Of a stretch of 64,000 nucleotides of DNA, positions 38,894 to 48,136 are shown in pieces. A program made the translations under genes and the position numbers. The DNA lies in NCBI RefSeq assembly GCF_001187905.1, contig NZ_LGIS01000012.1:620001-684000 (forward strand), in the 5' to 3' direction. How positions within the stretch are numbered: position 1 is the stretch's first letter; every line of letters begins with the position of its first letter. This DNA comes from Pantoea sp. RIT-PI-b (lineage in GTDB: Bacteria; Pseudomonadota; Gammaproteobacteria; Enterobacterales; Enterobacteriaceae). The notes beneath the pieces are model-generated. The model did not search any database. It saw only the letters and a program-made list of their open reading frames with translations, and was not told the DNA's origin.

Positions 38894-40456
38894 ATGATCA
38901 AGAAACTGAGTCTTTGCGCGTTGTCAGTCATCGCTGCGCTCCCGATGGGCATGTCCGCGTACGCGGCGGATGGAGATATGCAACTACAGCAGGTGCTGAT
39001 GTTAAGCCGGCATAACCTGCGTGCGCCGTTAGCCAATAACGGTAGCGTGCTGGAGCAATCCACCAAAAAAAGCTGGCCGCAGTGGGATGTCGCGGGTGGC
39101 GAGCTGACCACCAAAGGTGGCGTGCTGGAAGTCTACATGGGTAACTACACCCGTCAGTGGCTGGCACAACAGGGGCTGGTGCAAAACGGCACCTGCCCGG
39201 ACAGCAGCAATATCTTCGTTTATGCCAACAGCCTGCAGCGCACCGTCGCTACCGCGCAGTACTTTATCACTGGCGCCTTCCCGGGCTGCGATATCGCGGT
39301 AACCCATCAGGATGCGATGGGTACCATGGATCCTATCTTTAATCCGGTTGTTACCGACGGCAGCGATGAGTTCAACAAAAAAGCGCTGGCTGCCATGACC
39401 GCTGCCAATGAAAAACTGGCGTTAAAGCCAGCCTTCCAGCATCTGGAAAAAATTGTTGATTACAAATCTGCTCCTGCCTGTAACGGCAAAAAACAGTGTG
39501 ATCTGAGCAGCGGCGACAACACGTTCAGCGCAGATAACGGCAAAGAGCCGAACGTCAGCGGCCCGCTGAAGATTGGCAACTCGCTGGTGGATGCGTTCAC
39601 GCTGCAATATTACGAAGGTTTCCCGGCCGATCAGGTGGCGTGGGGCCAGATCAAAACGCCTGAGCAGTGGAAAGAGTTGGCGTCGATCAAAAATGGTTAT
39701 CAGGATGCGTTGTTCGCCTCGCCTGAAGTGGCGCGCGAAGTGGCCGCACCGCTGGTGGATTATATCCGTAGCCAGTTAGTCGATCAGGATAAAGCCAACG
39801 CGCCGAAAGTGACGTTGATGGTCGGTCATGACTCCAATATCGCCTCCTTGCTCAGTGCGTTGCAGGTGAAGCCTTATGAGCTGCCAGGCAATGATGAGAA
39901 AACGCCCATTGGCGGCCAGGTGGTATTTGAACGCTGGCACGATGTGAAGAACAACAAAGATCTGCTGAAAATTGAGTACGTTTATCAAACCGCCGATCAG
40001 CTGCGCGATGCCGATGTGCTGAGCCTGAAAAATCCGCCGAAACGCGTCACGCTGCAGCTGGCGGGTTGTGAAACAGATGCCAACGGCTACTGCAGCTGGG
40101 ATCAGTTCACTGGCGCATTGAATGGCGCTCTGCAAGGTACGCCACTGCAGCCTGCAGCTGCACCGGCTCCGACAGAACAGCCAGCCCCAGCCGCTGCAGC
40201 ACCTGCTGCCGATGATGCTAAGCAGAAAGCCGATCAGGCCGCTGCAGACAAAGCGGCTGCAGAAAAAGTCGCAGCGGATAAAGCCGCGGCGCAGAAAGCG
40301 TCTGATACGAAAGCCGCTGACGAGAAAGCCAAAGCGGAGAAAACCACTGCTCAGAAAGCAGCGGATGACAAAGCCAAGGCCGATGCGGCAGCCGCGCAGA
40401 AAGCGCAAGCGGATGCGACGCCAGCAGAACCGGCTAAACCGGCGACCAGCAATTAA
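38894..40456 (+). CDS. agp: Glucose-1-phosphatase with a C-terminal Ala/Lys-rich tail
   Basis: A periplasmic histidine acid phosphatase that frees glucose from glucose-1-phosphate. A Sec signal ([21 protein letters not shown], cleavage after AYA) precedes the active site SRHNLRAP and, later, the proton donor motif GHDSNIAS. Residues to about 414 match E. coli Agp over its full 413 residues. About 105 more residues follow: a Pro/Ala stretch, then Ala/Lys/Asp repeats ([20 protein letters not shown]) resembling TolA-type helical linkers. The start ATG 38894 is preferred over 38873 because it gives a normal signal peptide. Confidence 0.93.
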   Translation: MIKKLSLCALSVIAALPMGMSAYAADGDMQLQQVLMLSRHNLRAPLANNGSVLEQSTKKSWPQWDVAGGELTTKGGVLEVYMGNYTRQWLAQQGLVQNGTCPDSSNIFVYANSLQRTVATAQYFITGAFPGCDIAVTHQDAMGTMDPIFNPVVTDGSDEFNKKALAAMTAANEKLALKPAFQHLEKIVDYKSAPACNGKKQCDLSSGDNTFSADNGKEPNVSGPLKIGNSLVDAFTLQYYEGFPADQVAWGQIKTPEQWKELASIKNGYQDALFASPEVAREVAAPLVDYIRSQLVDQDKANAPKVTLMVGHDSNIASLLSALQVKPYELPGNDEKTPIGGQVVFERWHDVKNNKDLLKIEYVYQTADQLRDADVLSLKNPPKRVTLQLAGCETDANGYCSWDQFTGALNGALQGTPLQPAAAPAPTEQPAPAAAAPAADDAKQKADQAAADKAAAEKVAADKAAAQKASDTKAADEKAKAEKTTAQKAADDKAKADAAAAQKAQADATPAEPAKPATSN

Positions 40457-40468
40457 GATTGACGCAAA

Positions 40469-40497
40469 AGAAAAACCCCGCCGCGGCGGGGTTTTTT
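40469..40497. terminator. Bidirectional terminator between agp and the aldehyde dehydrogenase gene
   Basis: CCCCGCC-GC-GGCGGGG flanked by an A-run on the left and TTTTTT on the right. Confidence 0.9.
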
Positions 40498-40511
40498 GTA
40501 TCTGGTAACCG

Positions 40512-41885
40512 TTAACCGGCGACCACCACCAGTTTTTGGTTGGCAAACTCTTTAATACCCAAATCCGACAGTTCACGTCCGTAACCGGATCGCTTCACGC
40601 CACCAAACGGCAGCTCTGCGGAGGTATCGCTCTGCGAATTGATGAATACCATGCCAGTTTCAATTTGCGATGCCATCTTACGACCACGTGCAATATCTTT
40701 GGTCCAGACTGAACCGCCAAGGCCATAGTTCGAGTCATTCGCCAGCGCGACGGCTGCACGATCGTCGGCCACCACATACACTTGCGCCACCGGACCAAAG
40801 AACTCTTGATAGTAAGCCGGGTTATCCGGCGTCAGACCGGTGAGCACCGTTGGCTGGTAATAGCAGCCGACGCCTTCAATCGCACGACCGCCAAACTCCA
40901 GGCGCGCGCCGTGCTTAACCGCATCATCAACCTGCTTCACTAAACGATCGCGTGCATCTTTAGAAGATAGCGGACCCAGCGTGGTTTTCTCATCCAGCGG
41001 ATCGCCCGGCGTGGCCGATTGCAGTGCCGCGCTGAATTTCGCCATAAAGGTATCGGCGATTTTTTCATGCAGAATGAAGCGTTTGGCCGCAGTACAGACC
41101 TGGCCGCAGTTGCTGAGGCGGCCCTGAGCGCCCTGGCGAACCGCTTCATCAATATCGGCATCGTCCAGCACCACGAATACATCATTACCGCCCAATTCCA
41201 GCGTTGATTTCTTCAGATGTTTGCCAGCTTGCTCTGCTACCGCGCTGCCGGCACGTTCGGAACCGGTCAGCGCCACGCCCTGCACCCGTGAGTCGGCAAT
41301 CAAATCCGCGACCTGATCGGTGGAGATAAACAGATTGGTCCACGCACCTTTTGGCGCGCCAGCTTCTGCCACTAATTTTTCAAACACATCTGCACAGTGC
41401 GGCACGATATTGGCATGTTTCGCCAGTACCGGATTGCCAAGCGCCAGGTTTGGCGCCAATACGCGCATCAGCTGGTAGTAGGGGAAGTTCCACGGTTCAA
41501 CCGCGACGATCACGCCAATCGGATGATACTCAAGCCAGGCGTCGCCCACTTCGCTGGCATAAGGTTGCGGCTGCAAAAAGGTGGCAGCATGTTCAGCGTA
41601 ATAGCGGGCAATCTGCGAACAAATTTTCACTTCACCACGGCTTTGCCCAATCAGCTTGCCCATCTCTTTACTGGCGATAGTTGCCAGCTCTTCGGCACGT
41701 TGGTCGATCAAATCGGCTAAACGATGCAACACCTGTAGACGTGGCTGAATATCGCCTTTGCTCCAGCTGGAGTGATAAAGCTCATCCGCGGTTTTCAGCG
41801 CCTGTTGCGCATAAGCGTCATCGTGTTCGTCCCACGCTTTGAGCAGTTGGTTGTTGGCCGGATTGATACTTTGATAAGTTGACAT
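40512..41885 (-). CDS. NAD(P)-dependent aldehyde dehydrogenase, succinate-semialdehyde dehydrogenase (Sad/GabD-like)
   Basis: A 457-residue aldehyde dehydrogenase. The cofactor-binding region has VEPWNFPYYQLMR, and ALTGSERAGSAVAEQAG; catalytic Glu is in LELGGND and the catalytic Cys in NCGQVCTAAKRF. The order and length resemble E. coli Sad (YneI), which oxidises succinate semialdehyde, but the true substrate is an inference. GGGAG stands six bases before the ATG. It separates agp from yccJ-wrbA, which are neighbours in E. coli, so it was inserted here or lost there. Confidence 0.85.
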   Translation of the reverse strand: MSTYQSINPANNQLLKAWDEHDDAYAQQALKTADELYHSSWSKGDIQPRLQVLHRLADLIDQRAEELATIASKEMGKLIGQSRGEVKICSQIARYYAEHAATFLQPQPYASEVGDAWLEYHPIGVIVAVEPWNFPYYQLMRVLAPNLALGNPVLAKHANIVPHCADVFEKLVAEAGAPKGAWTNLFISTDQVADLIADSRVQGVALTGSERAGSAVAEQAGKHLKKSTLELGGNDVFVVLDDADIDEAVRQGAQGRLSNCGQVCTAAKRFILHEKIADTFMAKFSAALQSATPGDPLDEKTTLGPLSSKDARDRLVKQVDDAVKHGARLEFGGRAIEGVGCYYQPTVLTGLTPDNPAYYQEFFGPVAQVYVVADDRAAVALANDSNYGLGGSVWTKDIARGRKMASQIETGMVFINSQSDTSAELPFGGVKRSGYGRELSDLGIKEFANQKLVVVAG

Positions 41886-41942
41886 ATATGGCTCCCTGAA
41901 AATCTAAAAGATAGCGAAGGCGGGACACGGCCCGCCTGCAAT

Positions 41943-42173
41943 TCAAACGTTTTTGCGCTCAACGGTTTTGTCGTCCCAGGTCAGAACGTCCTGGTCGGTC
42001 TTTTTGAAAGCGCGAATCAGCACTTCATCACTGCCTTGCTGACTCCAAATCTGCTCTGCTAGACGTTCGTCGTAGTTGGCTACCTCAAAAATGGCTTCAG
42101 CAATTTCGCGCGATGTATGGCGCAGTGAAGCCCATTCGCCCACGTGATGCTCTTTCGACTGTTCTGTTGTCAT
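41943..42173 (-). CDS. yccJ: YccJ family small protein
   Basis: A 76-residue conserved protein of unknown function. It carries [28 protein letters not shown] and ends KTVERKNV, as in E. coli YccJ. AGGAG precedes the ATG. It lies 21 bases after wrbA and is probably cotranscribed with it (RpoS-dependent in E. coli). Confidence 0.93.
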   Translation of the reverse strand: MTTEQSKEHHVGEWASLRHTSREIAEAIFEVANYDERLAEQIWSQQGSDEVLIRAFKKTDQDVLTWDDKTVERKNV

Positions 42174-42194
42174 AAAGGTCTCCTGTTGTGGATT

Positions 42195-42794
42195 TTATCC
42201 TTGCAGCTTTACCGCCAGTCCGGCGACGTATTGGCCCTGATAACGGGCTATATCCAGTTCTTCCGCCGAGGGTTGACGCGATCCATCTCCGCCAGCCAGC
42301 GTGGTTGCGCCATAAGGCGTGCCGCCGCGCACATGCGAGATGTCGAAAAGTTCTTTGGTTCCGTAGCCGATGGGAACAATCACCATGCCGTGGTGGGCGA
42401 GGGTGGTCCAGACAGAGGTGATGGTTTGTTCCTGGCCGCCGCCGGTACCGGTTGAAGCAAAGACGCTGGCGATTTTGCCGTACAGCGCGCCCGAGGCCCA
42501 AAGTCCGCCGGTGCGATCCCAGAAGTTACGCATCTGGCCGGCCATGTTGCCAAAACGGGTTGGGGTGCCGACGATGATGGCATCGTACTGCGGCAAATCC
42601 TCCGGTTTAGCCTCAGGCGCCGCCTGATTCACTTTGCCGCCAGCCTGGGCGAAACGCTCCGCATCCATGCTTTCCGGCACGCGCAAAATGGTGACTTCTG
42701 CGCCACTTACGCTCTTTGCACCTTCGGCCACGGCCTGCGCCATGGTTTCAATATGTCCGTACATCGAATAGTAGAGCACCAAAATCTTTGCCAT
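42195..42794 (-). CDS. wrbA: NAD(P)H:quinone oxidoreductase WrbA
   Basis: A flavodoxin-like FMN quinone reductase that protects from quinone redox cycling. The 199 residues start [16 protein letters not shown], with [18 protein letters not shown] and [12 protein letters not shown] around the flavin. AGGAT with a seven-base spacer supports ATG 42794 rather than 42803. Confidence 0.96.
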   Translation of the reverse strand: MAKILVLYYSMYGHIETMAQAVAEGAKSVSGAEVTILRVPESMDAERFAQAGGKVNQAAPEAKPEDLPQYDAIIVGTPTRFGNMAGQMRNFWDRTGGLWASGALYGKIASVFASTGTGGGQEQTITSVWTTLAHHGMVIVPIGYGTKELFDISHVRGGTPYGATTLAGGDGSRQPSAEELDIARYQGQYVAGLAVKLQG

Positions 42795-43091
42795 AGTTTT
42801 CATCCTGCTGGAGGTGATGAGTAATCAGAAGTATAGAAGAGCCTGCGCAGGCTGCTGTACAGAGCTTGCGCAGGTGCTAATAATTGGCGGATAACTCGTT
42901 GTAACGCGGCGGTAAATTTGGTTTTTTGCAGCTAAATGAGTGAATTATCTGTTTCAAAATATGAACAGCAGGCGGGGTTATCGGTGGGTTGTCTATTCTT
43001 TAAGCAGGTGAGCAGAACATCCGCCACCCTGCTTTTCACAGTTGCAACGTGATGAGTCCTCAAACTGGACGCTCAATCTCTGGAGGAAATG

Positions 43092-43256
43092 ATGGCACAA
43101 CATCGTGGAGGTTCCGGCAATTTCGCAGAAGACCGTGAAAGAGCTGCAGAAGCGGGCCGCAAAGGCGGTAAAAACAGCGGCGGTAATTTCAGAAACGACC
43201 CACAGCGCGCTTCTGAAGCCGGTGAAAAAGGGGGACGCAGCCGCGCTAAAAAATAG
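43092..43256 (+). CDS. KGG-repeat stress-induced small protein (YmdF/YciG-like)
   Basis: A 54-residue basic protein with the KGG (Con-10) motifs: GGSGNFAEDRERAAEAGRKGG and, repeated, NFRNDPQRASEAGEKGG. Two adjacent ATGs (43089, 43092) exist; GGAGG at 43082 fits 43092 better. In E. coli ymdF sits at the same place, next to wrbA and rut. A CCGCCGGG-TTCG-CCCGGCGG hairpin follows at 43280-43299. Confidence 0.9.
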   Translation: MAQHRGGSGNFAEDRERAAEAGRKGGKNSGGNFRNDPQRASEAGEKGGRSRAKK

Positions 43257-43365
43257 TGCTCCTGCCCATTCATCCCCGGCCGCCGGGTTCGCCCGGCGGT
43301 AACAAGCATTGCAATTTCCCTTATCTCTGCGCAAACTGACCGCCAATTGACTATTTTGGTGCGTT

Positions 43366-44280
43366 ATGTCCGCTTCATCTTCCCGTCTCAGCCTGCGAAT
43401 TTCACGTCAGGAGCTGGTACTCATTTTCATTACCATGGTCTGGGGTGGCACCTTTTTGGTGGTGCATCGGGCGATGGCCCATTCCGGCCCGTTTTTCTTC
43501 GTTGGGCTGCGTTTTGCCACGGCTTCACTACTGCTGGCATTTTTCTTCCGTCGTTATCTTAAACAGGTAACCTGGCTGGAAATCAAAGCTGGCGCGCTGA
43601 TTGGTTTGTCGATCGCTGGCGGCTACGGCTTGCAAACCTGGGGTATGCAGACCATTTCCAGCAGTCAGTCGGCGTTTCTCACCGCGCTGTATGTGCCGGT
43701 GGTGCCGTTATTGCAATGGGTGTTCCTGCGGCGTCCGCCGGGATTAATGGCATGGCTGGGTATTCTGCTGGCATTTACCGGCTTAGTGCTGGTGGCGGGT
43801 CCACAGGATGGCAGTTTGACGCTGAATGCCGGCGAAATCGCCACCTTACTCAGTACGCTGGCGATTGCGGCGGAGATCATCCTGATTAGCCGCTATGCCG
43901 GGCAAGTCGATGTGCGCCGTGTGACGCTGATTCAGCTGATGGTCGCATCCGCCTGTGCCTTTGTCTTGATGATCCCGAATGGCGAATCGGTTCCTGCCAT
44001 GTCCACGCCACTGCTGCTCAGCGCGCTGGGTTTAGGTGCGGCCAGTGCATTAATCCAGGTGACGATGAACTGGGCGCAACGTAGCGTATCGCCAACGCGT
44101 GCCACGGTAATCTATGCCGGTGAACCGGTTTGGGCGGGTGTAGTAGGGCGTATCGCGGGGGAACGTTTGCCTGCCGCTGCGCTGTTGGGCGCGGCACTGA
44201 TTGTGTGCGGGGTCATCGTTAGCGAGCTGCGTATTCGCCGTAAGAAAGCGGTGCCCGATGAGGCACCGCTCGAACCTTAA
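43366..44280 (+). CDS. EamA/DMT family transporter
   Basis: A ten-segment inner-membrane transporter of 304 residues. Two EamA repeats are visible: LVLIFITMVWGGTFLVVHRAM at the start and the second beginning near LTLNAGEIATLLSTLAIAAE, each ending in LIGLSIAGGYGLQ-like and VIYAGEPVWAGVVG segments. Substrate unknown. Its stop overlaps the rutG stop on the other strand, so a shared end exists. Confidence 0.88.
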   Translation: MSASSSRLSLRISRQELVLIFITMVWGGTFLVVHRAMAHSGPFFFVGLRFATASLLLAFFFRRYLKQVTWLEIKAGALIGLSIAGGYGLQTWGMQTISSSQSAFLTALYVPVVPLLQWVFLRRPPGLMAWLGILLAFTGLVLVAGPQDGSLTLNAGEIATLLSTLAIAAEIILISRYAGQVDVRRVTLIQLMVASACAFVLMIPNGESVPAMSTPLLLSALGLGAASALIQVTMNWAQRSVSPTRATVIYAGEPVWAGVVGRIAGERLPAAALLGAALIVCGVIVSELRIRRKKAVPDEAPLEP

Positions 44281-45602
44281 GGATGTTGCCGTGCCGCCTG
44301 GTTCACCCGTGCGGCACCGCGTCGTTGCAGAATGGCGTTGAGGATGATGGCACCAAAGGTCGCGGTGCCAATACCGCCAATTGTGAAGCTACCAATCTTC
44401 AGCGCAAAATCACCGGCACCGAGCACCAGCGTGGTCGCCACCATGATCAGATTACCGTTCTGATTGAAGTCCACATGGTTCTGCACCCAAATACGTGCCC
44501 CTGCCACCGCAATCAATCCAAACACCACAATCGATGCACCGCCAATCACCGGGCCGGGAATGGTGTGGATCAGCGCGCCAAATTTTGGTGAGAAGCCGAG
44601 CACCAGTGCAATGACCGCCGCCGCGACGAATGCTAAGGTCGAATAGACTTTCGTCACCGCCATCACGCCGATATTTTCTGCATAGGTGGTTACACCGCTG
44701 CCGCCCATCGAGCCGGATAGCATGGTTGCTAATCCATCGCCGACGAATGCGCGGCCCATCCACGGATCGAGGTTGCGTCCGGTCATACCCGCCACCGCTT
44801 TAATGTGACCGAGGTTTTCCGCCACCAGAATGATCGCCACCGGTGCAATCATCACGATGGCCTGCATATCAAAGATCGGCGCGGTGGTGTGCGGCAGACC
44901 AAACCACGGCGCATTGGCAAGACCGCTGAAATCCACCGGCTTGCCAAAGCCCATCACGTTGGTCAGCAAGGCGTAGATTGCCCATGCCACTATCAGCCCG
45001 ACCAGGATCAGCAGGCGCTGAATCATCCCGCGGGTAAACACCGCCACCAGGCCGATGCACAACACCGTCATCACCGCCATCCAGCTGTCGAACATCGAGC
45101 CGGAGACGCCGTGCACGGCTATCGGGGCCAGGTTCAGACCAATCGCCATCACCACCGCACCCGTCACCACTGGCGGCATCAGGCGCTCGATCCAGCCGGT
45201 GCCGACTTTCATCACCACCAGACCAATCAGCGTATAGAGCGCACCGCAGGCGATCACGCCGCCGAGCGCCAGCGCCAGATTAGGATTAAGTCCCTGGCCG
45301 TTAAAACCAGTTACCGCAATTATCACACCCACAAACGCCGCGCTGGAGCCGAGATAGCTGGGCACGCGTCCGCCGGTGACGACAAAAAACAGCAGCGTAC
45401 CGATGCCGGAAACCAGAATCGCCAGATTGGGGTCCAGTCCCATCAGCAACGGCATCAATACCGTTGCGCCAAACATTGCCACAGCATGCTGCAGGCCAAG
45501 GACGACCGTCTGCGCAAACGGCAGCGTTTCATCCGGCGCAATCAGCCCATCATCGGTCAAGGCTGACTTTTTCTGCCAGCGGGGGAACCAGGAACTCGCC
45601 AT
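44277..45602 (-). CDS. rutG: Uracil permease of the Rut pathway
   Basis: A nucleobase:cation symporter-2 family permease that takes up uracil. The 441 residues have the NCS2 motifs QHAVAMFGATVLMP, FVGVIIAVTGFNGQGLNPN and VAENLGHIKAVAGMTGRN. ATG 45602 has GGAG with a six-base spacer; the upstream ATG at 45608 overlaps that region. It is the last gene of the rut operon. Confidence 0.95.
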   Translation of the reverse strand: MASSWFPRWQKKSALTDDGLIAPDETLPFAQTVVLGLQHAVAMFGATVLMPLLMGLDPNLAILVSGIGTLLFFVVTGGRVPSYLGSSAAFVGVIIAVTGFNGQGLNPNLALALGGVIACGALYTLIGLVVMKVGTGWIERLMPPVVTGAVVMAIGLNLAPIAVHGVSGSMFDSWMAVMTVLCIGLVAVFTRGMIQRLLILVGLIVAWAIYALLTNVMGFGKPVDFSGLANAPWFGLPHTTAPIFDMQAIVMIAPVAIILVAENLGHIKAVAGMTGRNLDPWMGRAFVGDGLATMLSGSMGGSGVTTYAENIGVMAVTKVYSTLAFVAAAVIALVLGFSPKFGALIHTIPGPVIGGASIVVFGLIAVAGARIWVQNHVDFNQNGNLIMVATTLVLGAGDFALKIGSFTIGGIGTATFGAIILNAILQRRGAARVNQAARQHP

Positions 45603-45647
45603 CGTCATCTCCAGGGTGTCAGTGAAAGCGGGCCGCACAGCGCGGCG

Positions 45648-46169
45648 TTAGCGGGCATCCTGCCGTAAAAGGTGATGATATCCACGGTCAAACCATGCCA
45701 GGCCGTGCGTTTCATCATTGCGCACCAGCGCCAGCACTTCGCAAAACAGGATGTCGTGTGTCCCGACGCTGACCACCTGCGACACTTTGCAATCAAACGA
45801 CACCAGCGCGCCGTCTAACAGGGGTGCACCGCTGGCAAGCGTCTGCCAACCGGCGGCGGCGAAGCGTTGATCCATCGGCGTTTTGCCACCAAACAGCGTC
45901 GAAAGTTCTTCATGCCCGGCGGCCAGCGTGTTGACGCACAGATAGCCGTTATCGCGAAAAATCGGCCATACCGACGCTGAGCGGTTAAGGCAGACCAGCA
46001 ACGTCGGCGGCGTATCCGTCACGCTGCACACCGCTGAAGCGGTAAAACCGGCGCGTCCGGCGGGGCCATCGGTGGTGATGATATTCACTGCTGCGCCTAG
46101 GCACGCCATGGCGTTACGAAACGCATCGCGCTCCACAAGGGGTAAAACAGGCAGTTCGTGCACGCTCAT
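45648..46169 (-). CDS. rutF: Flavin reductase of the Rut pathway
   Basis: RutF supplies reduced FMN to the monooxygenase RutA. The 173 residues have the flavin-reductase-like core [38 protein letters not shown] and [21 protein letters not shown]. It follows rutD directly with 15 bases between them; rutE, which stands here in E. coli, is absent. Confidence 0.94.
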   Translation of the reverse strand: MSVHELPVLPLVERDAFRNAMACLGAAVNIITTDGPAGRAGFTASAVCSVTDTPPTLLVCLNRSASVWPIFRDNGYLCVNTLAAGHEELSTLFGGKTPMDQRFAAAGWQTLASGAPLLDGALVSFDCKVSQVVSVGTHDILFCEVLALVRNDETHGLAWFDRGYHHLLRQDAR

Positions 46170-46184
46170 CAGCGGCTCCTGTGA

Positions 46185-46988
46185 TTAGCTGGCCGCACGT
46201 TGGGCAGGCGCAGCCGTATCGGCCAGCCAGCGCAACAGCAGCGCGTTAAAGTTGTCGGCATCCGTCACGCTCATGGCGTGTCCACCCCAGGGCATCTCAA
46301 TCAGGCTACCGTTAGGCAATGCCTGCGCCAGCTGTGGCGAGCAGCTCCACGGCACCAGCAGGTCGTCCTGACTGCAAATCGCTAATACCGGCTGCGTGAT
46401 ACGCGCTATCTGCGTACGGAAGTCGGCGCTTTTAAGCGCGTGCAGACGACGCAGCAGATTTTCCATACCCTGAAAATGGGCCACATGATGCGCATCTTCC
46501 GCCGTAATGCGCGCCTGATTACGCGCCAGCCATTCGGCAGGATAGAGGAACAGCGGCTGAGCGCGTACAAAGGCTTCAACGCCAACGTTCATCAGCAGAT
46601 CCTGACGCACCTGGAAGCAGCGTTGCGTATGCGCATCCAGCGACAGCCAGCCGTTGATCACGACCACGCGGCCAACGCGTGCGGGGAAATCCAGCGCCAA
46701 CTGCAGGCCAATCAAACCGCCCAGCGCATGACCGATAACGTCGTAATGTTCAATGCCCTGTTGTTCCAGCGCATCGGCCAGTTCCGCCGCCATCATCGCC
46801 ATGCTGTAGCCTTCCGGCAGCGTATCGGCACTGCGACCGGTACCGCGCTGATCGTAAGTCACCACGCGAAAGTATGGCGTCAGCGCCGCCAGCTGCGGCT
46901 GCCAGAAACCGGCAACGCCGCCTAAACCAGAAGCCAGCACCAGCGTCGGCGCATCTGCGGCGGTTAACCCCTGAATCTCCAGATGCAT
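46185..46988 (-). CDS. rutD: RutD alpha/beta hydrolase (aminoacrylate step)
   Basis: A 267-residue alpha/beta hydrolase that helps turn aminoacrylate into malonic semialdehyde. The nucleophile elbow would normally be a G-x-S/C-x-G; here it reads GHALGG, the family having an atypical residue. LVLASGLGGVAGFWQPQL and a late His in GGHAMSV complete the fold. ATG 46988 has AGGAGG four bases upstream and overlaps the rutC stop. Confidence 0.92.
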   Translation of the reverse strand: MHLEIQGLTAADAPTLVLASGLGGVAGFWQPQLAALTPYFRVVTYDQRGTGRSADTLPEGYSMAMMAAELADALEQQGIEHYDVIGHALGGLIGLQLALDFPARVGRVVVINGWLSLDAHTQRCFQVRQDLLMNVGVEAFVRAQPLFLYPAEWLARNQARITAEDAHHVAHFQGMENLLRRLHALKSADFRTQIARITQPVLAICSQDDLLVPWSCSPQLAQALPNGSLIEMPWGGHAMSVTDADNFNALLLRWLADTAAPAQRAAS

Positions 46989-47383
46989 CACGCCTCCTGC
47001 TTGCCGATATGGGCAACGGTGGCGATTTCAATCAGCGCATCCGGTTTCACCAGTCCACACTGAATGCAGAAGCGCGCCGGTTTATCGCCGGGGAAATATT
47101 CGGCATAAATCTGGTTAATCGCCGCGTAGTTGCTCCAGTCGGTGAGAAAGATCGAGTTGAACGTGACGTCATCCATGGTGCCGCCTGCGGTTTCAATCAC
47201 CTTTTTGATGGTGTCCAGCACGTGGCGTGTTTGCGCTGCCGCATCACCGACATGCACTACATTGTTGTTAGCATCGAAGGGCAAGGTGCCGGAGACGTAC
47301 ACCACGCCATCGGCTAAGGTGCCGGGCACGAATGGGGCGATGGGTGTTCCAGTGCCGGGCGGAATAATCACACTTTTAGGCAT
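46988..47383 (-). CDS. rutC: RutC, Rid family aminoacrylate deaminase-like protein
   Basis: A 131-residue YjgF/RidA-fold protein. The family marks are [21 protein letters not shown], the Arg in [22 protein letters not shown] and [12 protein letters not shown]. It reduces or deaminates the aminoacrylate intermediate. It overlaps rutD and follows rutB. Confidence 0.95.
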   Translation of the reverse strand: MPKSVIIPPGTGTPIAPFVPGTLADGVVYVSGTLPFDANNNVVHVGDAAAQTRHVLDTIKKVIETAGGTMDDVTFNSIFLTDWSNYAAINQIYAEYFPGDKPARFCIQCGLVKPDALIEIATVAHIGKQEA

Positions 47384-47425
47384 GGCGAAATCCTCTTCTT
47401 ATCGGTTTGCAGGTGAGGCGGTACG

Positions 47426-48136
47426 TTAGCTTTTTAGCGCTTCACAGAACGTGTCGGTATTGCTGACCCAGCCAAAGAACGTCTCGATATTAAAAATGGC
47501 CGCCTGCTGGGCAAACGCAGGTCCTGCCTGATAAGTAGCGTCTTCCAAAACCACGCCAAAATACTCAAGGAAGAAGCCGTCACGCAGCGTTGATTCGACG
47601 CAGACATTGGTGGCAATACCGGTAAACACCAGATGGCGAATACCTCGGCTGCGCAGCATGCTGTCGAGCGGGGTGTTGAAAAAGCCGCTGTAGCGCGGTT
47701 TCGGCAGCACAATATCGCCAGCCTGCGGCACCAGTTCATCCACCAGGGCATAATCCCAGCCGCCTTTCGACAGCAGCGTGCCCTGCAGTTCCGGGCGCTT
47801 GCGCATGGTTTTCAGCGCATTGGATTTGTGGAAATTGGGTGAACCGGCATCCCCTGCTTCAACGTATTGATCGTCCCAGCCATTCTGGAACCAGATAATC
47901 TGCATACCTGCTGCTCGCGCAGCGGTCACCGCCTGATGAATTTTGGCAATTACCGGTTTAGTGGCAGAGACATCAAAGCCCGCCAGGTCGAGATATCCGC
48001 CTTCGGTGGCGTAAGCATTCTGCATATCCACCACAATCAGCGCACTTTGCGCGGCGGGCAGCGCGATAGCTTCCGGACGCGCGGGCAAGGTGATGTTCGG
48101 TAAACTTTCGCTATGGGCGCAAACAACGGTACTCAT
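47426..48136 (-). CDS. rutB: RutB ureidoacrylate amidohydrolase (isochorismatase-like)
   Basis: RutB splits ureidoacrylate to aminoacrylate, ammonia and CO2. The 236 residues have the cysteine hydrolase triad: Asp in [11 protein letters not shown], Lys in [10 protein letters not shown] and Cys in [15 protein letters not shown]. The ATG overlaps the rutA stop (TGATG), showing coupling; the longer frame upstream is not family sequence. Confidence 0.96.
   Translation of the reverse strand: MSTVVCAHSESLPNITLPARPEAIALPAAQSALIVVDMQNAYATEGGYLDLAGFDVSATKPVIAKIHQAVTAARAAGMQIIWFQNGWDDQYVEAGDAGSPNFHKSNALKTMRKRPELQGTLLSKGGWDYALVDELVPQAGDIVLPKPRYSGFFNTPLDSMLRSRGIRHLVFTGIATNVCVESTLRDGFFLEYFGVVLEDATYQAGPAFAQQAAIFNIETFFGWVSNTDTFCEALKS

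Noticed and set aside
39776..40576. 266-codon open frame antisense to the agp tail
   Set aside because: It arises from the Ala/Lys repeat codons of agp read backwards; no start signal and no family.
44805..45566. 253-codon open frame antisense to rutG, very rich in His, Gln and Arg
   Set aside because: It mirrors the codon pattern of rutG, a clear gene with a known family; the composition is typical of an antisense shadow.
46185..46988. RutD nucleophile elbow reads GHALGG, considered as a broken catalytic site
   Set aside because: RutD proteins as a family have an atypical elbow, and the rest of the gene is intact, so no loss of function is claimed.
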